64,000 bases of DNA from Reichenbachiella sp. 5M10 (lineage in GTDB: Bacteria; Bacteroidota; Bacteroidia; Cytophagales; Cyclobacteriaceae): the NCBI RefSeq assembly GCF_002742335.1, contig NZ_MDGR01000007.1, positions 1,120,501-1,184,500 on the forward strand, in the 5' to 3' direction. The position numbers and the translations under genes are program-made. Below the pieces are notes generated by a model, which was given only the letters and a program-made list of their open reading frames with translations, was not told the origin of the DNA and searched no databases. Numbering within the stretch: position 1 is the first letter of the stretch; the number at the start of each line of letters is the position of its first letter. Below are positions 1 through 9,134 of this stretch, one piece after another.

Positions 1-37
1 CAGAGAGGCTGTCTATATATTATCTAATCCTGTGTCT

Positions 38-2449
38 CTAGTTTACTTTTAACATTCTGGACTGTCTACCCCATGATCCATCTATGACTACCCAGTACAG
101 ACCTGCTTTTAGGTTGAGGTCCAAGCTTTTTTTGGTTGATAGTCCGATTTCTTGTAGCTCCATCAGTCTTCCTTCCATGTCAAAGACACTGATCTGCCCA
201 CTGGTCTCCTCTACAAATTCTACGTTGACCTGTCCGTTGGCGGGATTTGGATACATTTGAAAATCAAGAGGGCGGCTTTCAGTACCTATTGCCATGATTA
301 CTTGTTCATTGCCCAGACGTAGATTGCTGATCTCAAACTCGAAACTTTCTTCTTCGCCCTTGGTGTTGATATAGGAGAAGATGACTGCTTGGATTGATTC
401 GATCTGTTGGCCAGTATTTACTCCCTCTCTTTTGAATTGATCAAATGGTAAGACTATTTTTTGGTTGCTAGATGTACGACTGATCGTGGTTTTAAGACGT
501 TGAGACCAGTCAGTAAGCCCCTTTTCTAGTAAGACTACCTCCAACTGCGTGCTGCTATTGATGTCGAATGATAATGAGCTAAATCTGGATACGTCAAGTG
601 TTCCATGACCTGCCATTACATTCCTAAAAATATTCACCACATCTGAGCTTTTTCCTTGGACTACAATGTTGCGTTCCAATATGTATTGGCTATTGTTTCT
701 GTCTGTGTATTCAGGTGCTGCGATGTTGAACTCATCTAACGTCGAGTATTGTTCGTTGTAGTCAGTGCCCCAGGCGCCATCTGCTAGATATAGAGCATCA
801 AAGGCAGTCTCGTTAGGTACCTGGACCGAGATGCCCGCGTCGAAGAGACTCTCGATATCTAAGCTGATGGTCTCGGTGTTTTCACCTGAGAGAACAATGC
901 TTTCAGTATAGGGTGAATAATTGCTGCTTTCAGTCGCTCTAAGGTTGCCAGATATCTCAATTTGCTTCACATGCTCTGGGTTGTTGATTTCTAAGGTAAG
1001 TTTGCCTTGACTGTAACTTCCCTTTTTGACCAAAACTTTGGGTATTTGTGTTCCTTGCTCATTGGGCAGGACAGTTTTTTCATTGGCCAATTGATCCAGT
1101 ATATGGGAGATGGTATGAAAGACCTGAGCAGGGCTTGTACCCCATGCTTGGAAATTTAGATAGTCACCTGGAGGATAGTTGTCAATATTCCATAGGCTGT
1201 AGACTTTGTAATCTTCGTCATTGTCTTGTGCCGAAAACCAAGAGGCATATTCTGTAGTTGTATTGTCAAGTTTTATTTTGGCAAAGATGACTTGATGGCC
1301 TTTTAGCTCAACTGAGCGTAGTTCTTCTATGCTACCACCATTGAGTCTATCGCATACATTTTTGGAGTGATTGTATACAGAAGTGGAGGTTTTAGTAAGC
1401 AAGGCTGCGGCTACTCTTTGCTCGGCCATGTAGTAGTCGGTTGCGAATACCTCATCGGCGTTAGTGAGACCTATCAGATCTTCAGGGCTTGATACTCTTA
1501 CATCCTCTTGTCCTGTAAAACCCTCGGAGGGTAAGTAGGTCTGAGTACTGCTTGTTCTTGCGCTGCGCATATGAGCAGACATGGTTACCTGTCTTGCTTT
1601 GACGTTGTGGTTGTCGTTGCTTTTGACACGGTTCAGCTGACGTTTGGCAATAGCTGTGGCTAGATCTCCATTGCTTTCTAGACCTCCGTCATTTCCAGAG
1701 CTTATGTTTTGGCTATCCACGATCTGAGCAATGTTATTTCTTTCGATCGCCTCGATAGGGTTGGCGGTCACATAGAATATAGCGTCATTGAAATCTTGAT
1801 CACAGCTTTGCCAATCTCTTCGGATGTCTTCAAAGCCCAAAATGATCAAATCACCTTCGGGATCGTTGAGCAGGACATTGTGGTAACGGTCTGATTTTTT
1901 ACTTTCTGGATTAAAATCAGGGTTAGAGTAGAGTACCCAGTGTCCGTCTGTGACATTGTCGTTTCTGTATCCATCGGCAATGAGTACCCAGCCAATACCT
2001 GTGTTTGCAGAGAAAGTCCCGATTTTTACTCTATCCCCAGCATGCAAGCCTCCCCCAAGGCCTTCTTCGGATACATTGGGAAAGATAATGGTAATGTCTT
2101 CCTTGGGAGGAGTAGAAGTATAAGGTGCATCCATGTTGTATGTATAGAATCCCAATACGTTTCTGTATCCCGCGCCTTCTTTGACGAAGGTTACCCATAC
2201 ATCGGCACTATCCAGCAATTGGATATCATTGTCATATCCTGAAGAGATCAGATGTGGGTTGTAAGTCGGTACAGGTTTGCTTTCTGGGAGTGAGGCATCT
2301 ATGTTGTTGAGCAATTCTTGAGAAAGAGCATCTCTTCCATCTAAATAGTCAGGTACTCCCTGTCGGTCGAAACCACCGAGGAATTGATATTGAGCCATGA
2401 GAGGGATATACAGGAGGGTCAGTAGGCATGTGTAAATTAATTTTTTCAT
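38..2449 (-). CDS. secreted DUF4114 protein with type IX sorting domain
   Basis: Secreted protein of about 803 residues. I start it at the internal MKKLIY because a clean signal peptide ending in PLMAQ follows; 17 extra residues upstream look untranslated. Residues about 95-230 carry a DUF4114 pattern (GWVLIADGY, then GFEDIRR followed by CDQDFNDAIFYV). Residues about 600-720 look like a carbohydrate-binding beta sandwich. The C-terminus (FQMYPNPANG...GLYWVVIDG...LKVN) is a type A type IX secretion sorting domain, so the protein should cross the outer membrane and be released or anchored on the surface. It is transcribed away from the FIST/kinase operon. Its ligand is unknown; surface adhesin or matrix protein is an inference from the neighbouring polysaccharide genes. 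Confidence 0.85.
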   Translation of the reverse strand: MKKLIYTCLLTLLYIPLMAQYQFLGGFDRQGVPDYLDGRDALSQELLNNIDASLPESKPVPTYNPHLISSGYDNDIQLLDSADVWVTFVKEGAGYRNVLGFYTYNMDAPYTSTPPKEDITIIFPNVSEEGLGGGLHAGDRVKIGTFSANTGIGWVLIADGYRNDNVTDGHWVLYSNPDFNPESKKSDRYHNVLLNDPEGDLIILGFEDIRRDWQSCDQDFNDAIFYVTANPIEAIERNNIAQIVDSQNISSGNDGGLESNGDLATAIAKRQLNRVKSNDNHNVKARQVTMSAHMRSARTSSTQTYLPSEGFTGQEDVRVSSPEDLIGLTNADEVFATDYYMAEQRVAAALLTKTSTSVYNHSKNVCDRLNGGSIEELRSVELKGHQVIFAKIKLDNTTTEYASWFSAQDNDEDYKVYSLWNIDNYPPGDYLNFQAWGTSPAQVFHTISHILDQLANEKTVLPNEQGTQIPKVLVKKGSYSQGKLTLEINNPEHVKQIEISGNLRATESSNYSPYTESIVLSGENTETISLDIESLFDAGISVQVPNETAFDALYLADGAWGTDYNEQYSTLDEFNIAAPEYTDRNNSQYILERNIVVQGKSSDVVNIFRNVMAGHGTLDVSRFSSLSFDINSSTQLEVVLLEKGLTDWSQRLKTTISRTSSNQKIVLPFDQFKREGVNTGQQIESIQAVIFSYINTKGEEESFEFEISNLRLGNEQVIMAIGTESRPLDFQMYPNPANGQVNVEFVEETSGQISVFDMEGRLMELQEIGLSTKKSLDLNLKAGLYWVVIDGSWGRQSRMLKVN

Positions 2450-2596
2450 TTTTCTAGTGTTTAGAGGAAGGGGTGTTCCATTCCCTGATTGAGGATACAA
2501 GGATATAATACTCAGAAGTGCCTTTGAGTGGAGTTTCGTTGGATGGCAGAAATCGAAGGGTGACCTGCATTTTAGAGCCTGTGCATATGATTTTGC

Positions 2597-2645
2597 AATT
2601 CGACGATAACTTCGACAGCTCGACCCCTTAAAAGTACCATTCGTC
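2597..2645 (+). promoter_or_regulatory. candidate LytTR-type operator (three 9-bp direct repeats)
   Basis: Upstream of the FIST operon the + strand shows CAATTCGAC (2597-2605), CAGCTCGAC (2616-2624) and CCATTCGTC (2637-2645). The last two are separated by exactly 12 bases, giving the 21-bp period typical of LytTR dimer sites. CCATTCGTC differs at one base from CCGTTCGTC, the known AlgR site. A matching pair lies upstream of the TPR/barrel gene at 8668-8705. Binding by the LytTR regulator encoded at 5811-6536 is inferred. Confidence 0.45.
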
Positions 2646-2713
2646 GTAGAGTCTATGGCTTGCTCTTGGGTTGTAGTAATTTTCAGCTGATTTCATAATT
2701 TAAACACTAAGTC

Positions 2714-3799
2714 ATGCTACTGAACACGAGCCATATATCAGAAATACTCGATCACTTTAGTCCAAGTGCAGTGAACCTCATCCTTGTAGGAGAAAAGACT
2801 CCTTTAGATGTTCGTCAACTTATCGAAGGAGCCAATCAGAGAGGATTGAAACTTGCAGGAGGGGTATTTCCAATGATCATTTTTGAAAATGAGCATCTTG
2901 AAAGTGGTATTATATTGAAGCATGTGGAAGCGTGCACAATCGAACCCGTACTCATCAAAGACCTCAATAAAGTACCGATAGCTCAGCAACTACCTCTGGC
3001 TTCTGAAGATATGAATTCATGTATAGTATTGTTTGATGGGTTGATGAGTCATGTATCTACGCTGTTAGACGGTCTGTACGAAGAGTATTGGAATCAAATG
3101 AATTTTGTGGGGGCAGGATGTGGCTCAGCCAGTTTGGTGCAAAACCCGTGTATCATTAGTAATGAAGGGTTTTTTGAGGATGCCGCATTGCTTTTGATAA
3201 TAGGTCGAGAGATCAACCTGGGAGTAAACCATGGTTGGACTGAGGTCCAAGGGCCATTTGTAGCCAACAAGACTGAGGGAAATGAAATCATAGAGCTGAA
3301 CTGGAAACCAGCATATGATACTTATCGGGAAATCGTCGAATCACATTCTTCTCATCAATTTTCTGAGAATGAATTCGGAGAAATATCGCAAGGCTATCCG
3401 TTTGGGATTGCACGAGAAGGGAAAGAAGATATGGTTAGGGATCCAATCATTGTGAATGAACAAGGAGCGTTGCTATGCCTCGGCGAAATCCCACAAAATG
3501 CTAGCCTGAATATATTGTCAGGAACCAAACCGAATTTGATCCGAAGTGCTGGGAAAGCTGCAGAAAAGGCTACCAAAGATATTTTTCCTCTTGATATTTT
3601 CTTAGTAGATTGTATAACTAGGGTTATGTATCTAGAATCTGAGTTTGGCGAAGAGCTCCTAGCGATAAAGGAAGTGGTAAAGGCTAGCAATGATCAGCTT
3701 AAAGTGGAGGGGGTTTTATCACTTGGAGAGGTTTCAACATCAAAAGGAGGCTTTTTAGATTTATATAACAAAACCATAGTCGTAGCTGCCACCTATTAA
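2714..3799 (+). CDS. FIST domain sensory protein
   Basis: Cytoplasmic protein of 361 residues with an N-terminal FIST_N region (about 20-190) and a FIST_C region (about 210-345). FIST proteins are proposed small-ligand sensors in signal transduction, often placed next to kinases or cyclic-di-GMP enzymes; the ligand is not known. Family features visible are the GAGCGSAS loop near residue 133 and the QGYPFGIAREG segment near 233. No signal peptide or membrane segment. It is the first gene of an operon with the kinase (8-base gap) and the LytTR regulator, so it probably feeds a signal into that kinase. Start ATG fits the domain length. Confidence 0.85.
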   Translation: MLLNTSHISEILDHFSPSAVNLILVGEKTPLDVRQLIEGANQRGLKLAGGVFPMIIFENEHLESGIILKHVEACTIEPVLIKDLNKVPIAQQLPLASEDMNSCIVLFDGLMSHVSTLLDGLYEEYWNQMNFVGAGCGSASLVQNPCIISNEGFFEDAALLLIIGREINLGVNHGWTEVQGPFVANKTEGNEIIELNWKPAYDTYREIVESHSSHQFSENEFGEISQGYPFGIAREGKEDMVRDPIIVNEQGALLCLGEIPQNASLNILSGTKPNLIRSAGKAAEKATKDIFPLDIFLVDCITRVMYLESEFGEELLAIKEVVKASNDQLKVEGVLSLGEVSTSKGGFLDLYNKTIVVAATY

Positions 3800-3807
3800 A
3801 TGACCAT

Positions 3808-5808
3808 ATGAACTTAAGTCTAGACTTGTTGTCATTATTATATGAACTGAGTCTCACCAACCTCAACTATAGGGATCCAGAGGATACCGCACGAAAATTC
3901 ATTCGAAAATTTCTTTCAAGAAAATCTCTACAATACGGTGCAGTATGGCGAATAAAAAAAGGGGACAATCAAAAAATTGTTTTTAGCAAGATCTATTCTA
4001 TGCCTAAAACCGAATGCCTCAGAGAGATTTCTCTCGAAACATTCAATGAAGCCTTTGCTACGGAGGAGTCTTTTTTTTGTGAGCATTCCTTGTTTGATGA
4101 TGTCACCTTGACAGGAAAGTACGGGTATTTTAAACTAAGAGAGTTTGGTCTTTTGGAATTGTTTAGTGACAATATCCCAGAGGAGGAGTTCAATTATAAG
4201 GCTTTCTACCCATTTAGTGATGTAATCAAACAGTTTGCAATAAGTCTTGAAAGTGGGTTTTCTTATCAAAATCTTCAGCAAGAAATAACCCAACGTCAAT
4301 TGGCAGAGGCACGAGTGATTGCCAACGAGAATAAATATCGAAGGATTATAGATAACATTGATTTGGGGTTGTTGGAAGTAGACAACAATGACTTGATTCA
4401 ACATGCAAATAAGTCCTTTCTTGAACAATTTGGGTACGAATGGCAAGAACTTGAAGGCAAGAAGGCTTCTGATATTTTTCTTGGAAGTAGTGACCGCAAA
4501 GCAATTCAGAAATTTTCAGAAGAACATCACCTAAGGGGACAAGGAGAATCAGGTTCTTATGAAGTCATGCTTCATGACAAGGAAGGCAATAAAAAGTGGG
4601 TGATTATCAGTGTTTCGCCAAACTACGATCAAAATGGTGAATTGATTGGCTCAATTGGTATCCACCTGGATATTAGTGATCAGAAGCAGTTAGAAGAAGA
4701 CAATCAGTTCAAAGACTATAGACTTGATAAATTGTTTCAAATGTCTCTGGACGCTTTGATCACTATAGATGAAGCAGGGCTAATCATAGAATGGAACCCT
4801 CAAGCCGAGGTGATCTTCGGTTATGCTTTTGAGGAAGTCAAGGGGAAGGGGTTGAGCGAGACGATTATCCCTATGCAACATCGTGAAGCTCACAATAGAG
4901 GGATGTCGCACTTTCACAAAACAGGAGAGGGACCGGTATTGAACAAGAGGATAGAGATTACAGGGTTGCATAAAAAAGGTCATGAATTTCCTATTGAGTT
5001 GACGGTTTTTCCTATTCCATTCAAAGACACACATTACATAAGCGCATTTGTACGAGATATTACAGAAGTAAAGAAAGGGCAAGCAACTCTAGAACGGAGT
5101 ATTGCTAGACAAAGAGAGCTAAACAATATGAAATCTCAATTTATATCCATGACCTCTCATGAGTTGCGTACACCGTTGACAACTATCCGATCCAATACCG
5201 AGCTGGCTTCCTTTCAGTTGATCAACAATGAGGATTTGAATAGAGAGAGGCTGCAAAAGAACATTACTCGAATCAATGACAATGTTGAGCGGCTAAATAC
5301 ATTGATAAATAACATATTGATTATCGGGCAAGTAGATTCTAATAAAGTACCCTTCAACCCAGAGAAGGTTCTTTTGTCAGTATACATCAAGGAAAGAGTA
5401 CTGGCCAACTTAGTTTATGACAGAGAACCAATTCAGTTTGCTATCAAGGGTACAGAATGTCCGGTGTTTGTGGATAAAAATTTGTTCTGGCATATTATGA
5501 GCAATCTATTGGAGAATGCTCTCAAGTATAGTCCAGAAGCAAAGAGTCCGAAGTTGTTAGTGGATTTTGAAGCACCTAATGTCGTCAAGATCCATGTTGA
5601 GGATTTTGGTATGGGTATTCCTGAGGATGAAGTGGAAAAATTGTTTGATTCTTTCTTTAGAGCTTCCAATGTAGGGAATATTCAAGGCTCTGGTCTTGGT
5701 CTGGCCATTGTGCATGAGTTTATCAAACTACACGAGGGTACGATAAATGTAGAAAGCAAGTTAAATAAGGGTACAATATTCACTATATTAATACCTAAAA
5801 CAACCTAA
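3808..5808 (+). CDS. PAS-PAS sensor histidine kinase
   Basis: Soluble hybrid-free histidine kinase of 666 residues. An N-terminal domain of about 150 residues resembles the heme-nitric-oxide/GAF-like input region often paired with FIST but is not clearly assigned. Two PAS domains follow (about 175-295 and 300-425), then HisKA with the H-box SHELRTPL (phospho-acceptor His451), and an HATPase domain with N-box NLLENALKYSP, G1 DFGMGIP and G2 GSGLGLAIV. No membrane helix, so it senses a cytoplasmic signal, plausibly through the FIST protein encoded just upstream. Two bases separate it from the LytTR response regulator, its likely phosphorylation partner. Confidence 0.9.
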   Translation: MNLSLDLLSLLYELSLTNLNYRDPEDTARKFIRKFLSRKSLQYGAVWRIKKGDNQKIVFSKIYSMPKTECLREISLETFNEAFATEESFFCEHSLFDDVTLTGKYGYFKLREFGLLELFSDNIPEEEFNYKAFYPFSDVIKQFAISLESGFSYQNLQQEITQRQLAEARVIANENKYRRIIDNIDLGLLEVDNNDLIQHANKSFLEQFGYEWQELEGKKASDIFLGSSDRKAIQKFSEEHHLRGQGESGSYEVMLHDKEGNKKWVIISVSPNYDQNGELIGSIGIHLDISDQKQLEEDNQFKDYRLDKLFQMSLDALITIDEAGLIIEWNPQAEVIFGYAFEEVKGKGLSETIIPMQHREAHNRGMSHFHKTGEGPVLNKRIEITGLHKKGHEFPIELTVFPIPFKDTHYISAFVRDITEVKKGQATLERSIARQRELNNMKSQFISMTSHELRTPLTTIRSNTELASFQLINNEDLNRERLQKNITRINDNVERLNTLINNILIIGQVDSNKVPFNPEKVLLSVYIKERVLANLVYDREPIQFAIKGTECPVFVDKNLFWHIMSNLLENALKYSPEAKSPKLLVDFEAPNVVKIHVEDFGMGIPEDEVEKLFDSFFRASNVGNIQGSGLGLAIVHEFIKLHEGTINVESKLNKGTIFTILIPKTT

Positions 5809-5810
5809 AT

Positions 5811-6536
5811 ATGGATGCATACACTATATTGATTGTCGAGGATGACAGTCAAATCGCAGAATCACTATCAGAGATTCTAGAAATACTGAATCATAAAGTC
5901 GTCGGTATTGCCGAATCCTATGATCAAGCTATTGGCTTTTTAGAAAAGGAAGATATCGAACTTGTGTTGTTGGATATTCAACTCAAGGGGACAAAAAGTG
6001 GAATCGATGTGGCAGAGAAAATACGTTCTGATTTTAAAGTTCCATTCATTTTTACTACGGCTTTTGCTGACAAAGAGACCATCAAAAAGGCATCTACGCA
6101 TAGCCCTTATGGATACATTGTCAAGCCCTATGGCATCAAGGATATTAATGCTGGGATAGAAATAGCCATTGAAAATCACAAGAATTTTAAAAGCACCCAG
6201 TCCAGTGATGAAGGAGTGTTTAATAGGGAAAGTCTCTTTGTTAAGGCCAATTCACGGATAGTGAGAATCAATATTGATGATATTTTATTCATAGAAGCTA
6301 AAGGGGATTATGCGATTTTCAAGACAGAGGAGAAAGGATACATCGTACACACTACGTTCAAAAATGTAGAGAGTAGTCTGGATCCGGATCAGTTTGTTAA
6401 AGTCCATAGATCTTACATAGTCAATGTCAATAAGGTGGTCGACATAGAGGAGAATAATTTGTTGATCAAGGAGCAGGTCATTCCTATTTCTAGAGGTCAA
6501 CGAGCACATCTCCTTAGTAAACTTAATCCGATATAG
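5811..6536 (+). CDS. LytTR family response regulator
   Basis: Response regulator of 241 residues: receiver domain (about 5-120) with acidic pair ED near residue 11, phospho-acceptor Asp55 (LLDIQL) and Lys in IVKPYG, then a LytTR DNA-binding domain (about 140-238; RINIDDILFIEAKGDY, FVKVHRSYIVN). It is the output partner of the kinase directly upstream. Candidate LytTR direct repeats lie upstream of its own operon and upstream of the TPR/barrel gene, which suggests autoregulation and control of the polysaccharide locus. Its 3' end overlaps the convergent TPR/barrel gene by 14 bases. Confidence 0.93.
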   Translation: MDAYTILIVEDDSQIAESLSEILEILNHKVVGIAESYDQAIGFLEKEDIELVLLDIQLKGTKSGIDVAEKIRSDFKVPFIFTTAFADKETIKKASTHSPYGYIVKPYGIKDINAGIEIAIENHKNFKSTQSSDEGVFNRESLFVKANSRIVRINIDDILFIEAKGDYAIFKTEEKGYIVHTTFKNVESSLDPDQFVKVHRSYIVNVNKVVDIEENNLLIKEQVIPISRGQRAHLLSKLNPI

Positions 6537-8610
6537 TAGAAGATGATATCTTTTTAAAGAAGAGGGGCTTGTGAGTCAATCTGAAAGTGAGCTGTGCTCG
6601 CAATTCTAAGTGAGAAAACCCGTTGTATTGAGAACTAGAGATGGAGCTATATGCTCCACTCATTTGAGCATTCAACCTGCCCATCGTCTTTGATAGTGTT
6701 AGTTGGGTTCTCCAAGTGGGTTGTTTCATGCTATCGACGATCTGATACCCACCAGCCAAGTCCCAGCTCAAATCAATCGGTAACTTGTCGTACATCAAAC
6801 CAGAAAATAACTCTACCTGATGGTATAAACTGGGCGAATAGTACTGCGCGGGTTTTGCCTCACCAAAACTCATGATCGTATAGTTGATACCCGCTTTTAT
6901 AGCTGGTTTTTTAGTAAGGCTTCTGTACACAGAGGTGAATAAAAGGTTTTTGGTATTCCCATCAGAAAAATAACTTCTGTATAGCTCAGAGTACCATCCC
7001 AGTTTTCTTTCTTTCCAAAAGAATGAGTTCTTGATCATAAAGTTGGAGACCTTCAGTTTTTGTTGAATTAATGCTTGATTAAAGTCTTGCACTTCGCTGA
7101 AGTACCCAATGGTCAGCGACTGAGATTTGGAAATTCTCAGCTGTGCTGACAGGCCCATCGTACTGCGGTAGTCTGCATTGGTCGTGTCGTTAAGCTGCAG
7201 CTTGGATAGGCCATAGACTGCTTGCAGTTTGATGGTCGCATTCAACTGGTGACTCAAAGAAATACTGCTACTCTCGGTATACGAGGTACTTGATTCGGTA
7301 TTCACTGAACTGTAGTATTTTTTTTGATGATCCATCGTAGCAGACCACCTTGGAGTGATGCTGATTTTTCCACCCAGTTGATAGCTTGTGGATACACTTC
7401 CGTCACTAGAGCGTGTATAGATGTACCCTACAAACGCATGAGGACTATGCTGTGCATTGAGCCGATTGATGAAATTGGCAGCATCTTTTTGTCCTGGGTA
7501 GTATGACAAAGTGCGAAACCCATATTGGTAGGCAGCATCATCTAAACCGAGCGCGTGCATAGCGTCTGCTTTACCAAGATTGCCACCAAAGGACCCTGGC
7601 ATGAGAGCCAAGTAGTCATCATATTTCATTGATCCTTTCTTGAAGTCTGCTGCGTACATCGCGATTTGAGCTTGGGTGACAAGTATCTCAGGACTAAAAG
7701 GTAGTACGGATGACAAGGAGTCTAAATAGTCATCTGCTTTTGAGATTTTCTCATTCCATAGCAGGGCAGTTACATAGTGGAGGTGGGCATCCATGATTTT
7801 GGCAGTGTCCTTTTGCATGGAAGCTTTGCTTACCAAAGAATCTGCTAGGCTCAAGGCCATCTCATTGTCTTCTAGCAAGTGGGCTGTGAGGGATTGACCT
7901 TTCAGAGAAACCAAGGTGTCCGAAAGATGAAGATATGTAGAGGATGAATCTTCAAATTTGCCTGCTACGAGATAGATGGTTGCTTTGAGTTGCAGCGACT
8001 CCTGATCACTGGGATTGAAAGCTATGTTTTTATTGATCATCACCAAGGCACTATCGTAGAGATGATTTTTGGATGCTAGTTCGTTGGCGAGTCCAAGCGT
8101 AATGTATTTTCTCGAAAGTGCAGCCTGCGGGCTGTCTGGATCAAGGTCGATCGCTGTTTGGATGGTTGAATAGGCAGAACCATAGTTTTGAGTCATCGAA
8201 TAGCTATTGGCCAAACCGAGTTGCGCGGCGAATAAGGTCGAATCTTCTTTTAGTATTGAAATGTAGTCAACAATAGCTGACTCGCCATCTTTTTTCCAAA
8301 GGTAGGCTTCAGCGAGATTCAGCCTGACTTCCATGTCACGGGGGTATTTGACCAAAAGCGCTTTAAAGATGGCAATGGCAGAATCGGGATTTCCTGATAG
8401 CCCTGTAGCACGCCCATAGCACAGTTTGGCTGTTTTGTTGTCGGGATAATCTATCAAGGTCTGTTGGAAGAATTTTTCAGCAGATTGGAATTGCCCAGCC
8501 TCTAGCATAGCAAAGCCAGCAGTCATCTCTTGACCATAGGTGTGTAATACTTGAGTAAATAAGAGAATGATTAATGCCACTTTGTGAGTGTTCGTGTTCC
8601 AGGTCTGCAT
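6523..8610 (-). CDS. TPR and YaiO-type outer membrane beta-barrel protein
   Basis: Exported protein of 695 residues. Signal peptide at the N-terminus (hydrophobic VALIILLFTQVLH, then TYGQ). Residues about 28-385 form successive tetratricopeptide repeats (for example AKLCYGRATG, VRLNLAEAYLW, AAQLGLANSYS, GNLGKADAMHALG). Residues about 388-685 have alternating beta strands like YaiO-family outer-membrane barrels. TPR followed by barrel is the plan of polysaccharide export porins such as PelB, BcsC and PgaA, though direct homology cannot be shown here. It sits head-to-head with the STAS/flippase operon and next to glycosyltransferases, so export of a polysaccharide is the likely role. A LytTR-like site lies in its upstream region. 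Confidence 0.75.
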   Translation of the reverse strand: MQTWNTNTHKVALIILLFTQVLHTYGQEMTAGFAMLEAGQFQSAEKFFQQTLIDYPDNKTAKLCYGRATGLSGNPDSAIAIFKALLVKYPRDMEVRLNLAEAYLWKKDGESAIVDYISILKEDSTLFAAQLGLANSYSMTQNYGSAYSTIQTAIDLDPDSPQAALSRKYITLGLANELASKNHLYDSALVMINKNIAFNPSDQESLQLKATIYLVAGKFEDSSSTYLHLSDTLVSLKGQSLTAHLLEDNEMALSLADSLVSKASMQKDTAKIMDAHLHYVTALLWNEKISKADDYLDSLSSVLPFSPEILVTQAQIAMYAADFKKGSMKYDDYLALMPGSFGGNLGKADAMHALGLDDAAYQYGFRTLSYYPGQKDAANFINRLNAQHSPHAFVGYIYTRSSDGSVSTSYQLGGKISITPRWSATMDHQKKYYSSVNTESSTSYTESSSISLSHQLNATIKLQAVYGLSKLQLNDTTNADYRSTMGLSAQLRISKSQSLTIGYFSEVQDFNQALIQQKLKVSNFMIKNSFFWKERKLGWYSELYRSYFSDGNTKNLLFTSVYRSLTKKPAIKAGINYTIMSFGEAKPAQYYSPSLYHQVELFSGLMYDKLPIDLSWDLAGGYQIVDSMKQPTWRTQLTLSKTMGRLNAQMSGAYSSISSSQYNGFSHLELRAQLTFRLTHKPLFFKKISSSTISD

Positions 8611-8667
8611 GGTGATCGTGATTTAATTGGTGATTCAAAAGTAAGATCTATAATAAGGTGAGGGAGG

Positions 8668-8705
8668 GAGTCTACGACGAAATGCAGGTATCATGGGTCG
8701 AATGG
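8668..8705 (-). promoter_or_regulatory. candidate LytTR-type operator pair
   Basis: Read on the minus strand, CCATTCGAC and CATTTCGTC are separated by 12 bases, a 21-bp period. The second half, running CATTTCGTCGTAGACTC, matches the site at 2638-2653 apart from one inserted base and one change. It lies between the divergent TPR/barrel gene and the STAS/flippase operon, and 58 bases upstream of the former. The resemblance to AlgR-type sites makes the neighbouring LytTR regulator the obvious candidate; this is inference. Confidence 0.45.
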
Positions 8706-8861
8706 TAAATCGGTGTGATTCATCTGTTTACCTGACTTAAATGACCACTGAATTGGTGAATCGTGCGCTCCATCTTTTCCTACCCGTGTAGCATCCTGGG
8801 AGTAGATACTTTTACTTCAAGTCTTCACAACGAGGACAAGCAATTTTAAACTTTAAGGACA

Positions 8862-9134
8862 ATGAAAATACAAATCACAGCAGGAGACGTCATGGAGCCA
8901 TCTAATTGGAAAGAACTTGTATCCATGGTCAGTAGCAGAGCAATCGATGCAAAAGAATTTAGAATCAATATGGAGAAATGTAAGAAAATTGATTTAGCCC
9001 AGTTCAATGCCTTAGTCATGCTCTATGTGAAACTTAGAAGACAGCATAGAGAAGTGAAGTATACCAACTGCTCTCATCCTTCTATTCAAAAGTTTATTCA
9101 AAAAACCCAGTTTGATCATGTATTTAGCAACTAA
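8862..9134 (+). CDS. STAS-like small protein
   Basis: Protein of 90 residues with the STAS fold pattern: a beta strand with KEFRINMEKCKKID, then a helix and C-terminal FIQKTQFDHVF, as in anti-sigma-factor antagonists. The position normally occupied by the phosphorylated serine (DSAG in SpoIIAA) reads DLAQ, so a phospho-switch is unlikely. Its end overlaps the start of the flippase gene by 17 bases, so the two are translated together. A role as a protein-interaction module tied to the polysaccharide machinery is inferred. Assignment to STAS is by pattern only. Confidence 0.7.
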   Translation: MKIQITAGDVMEPSNWKELVSMVSSRAIDAKEFRINMEKCKKIDLAQFNALVMLYVKLRRQHREVKYTNCSHPSIQKFIQKTQFDHVFSN

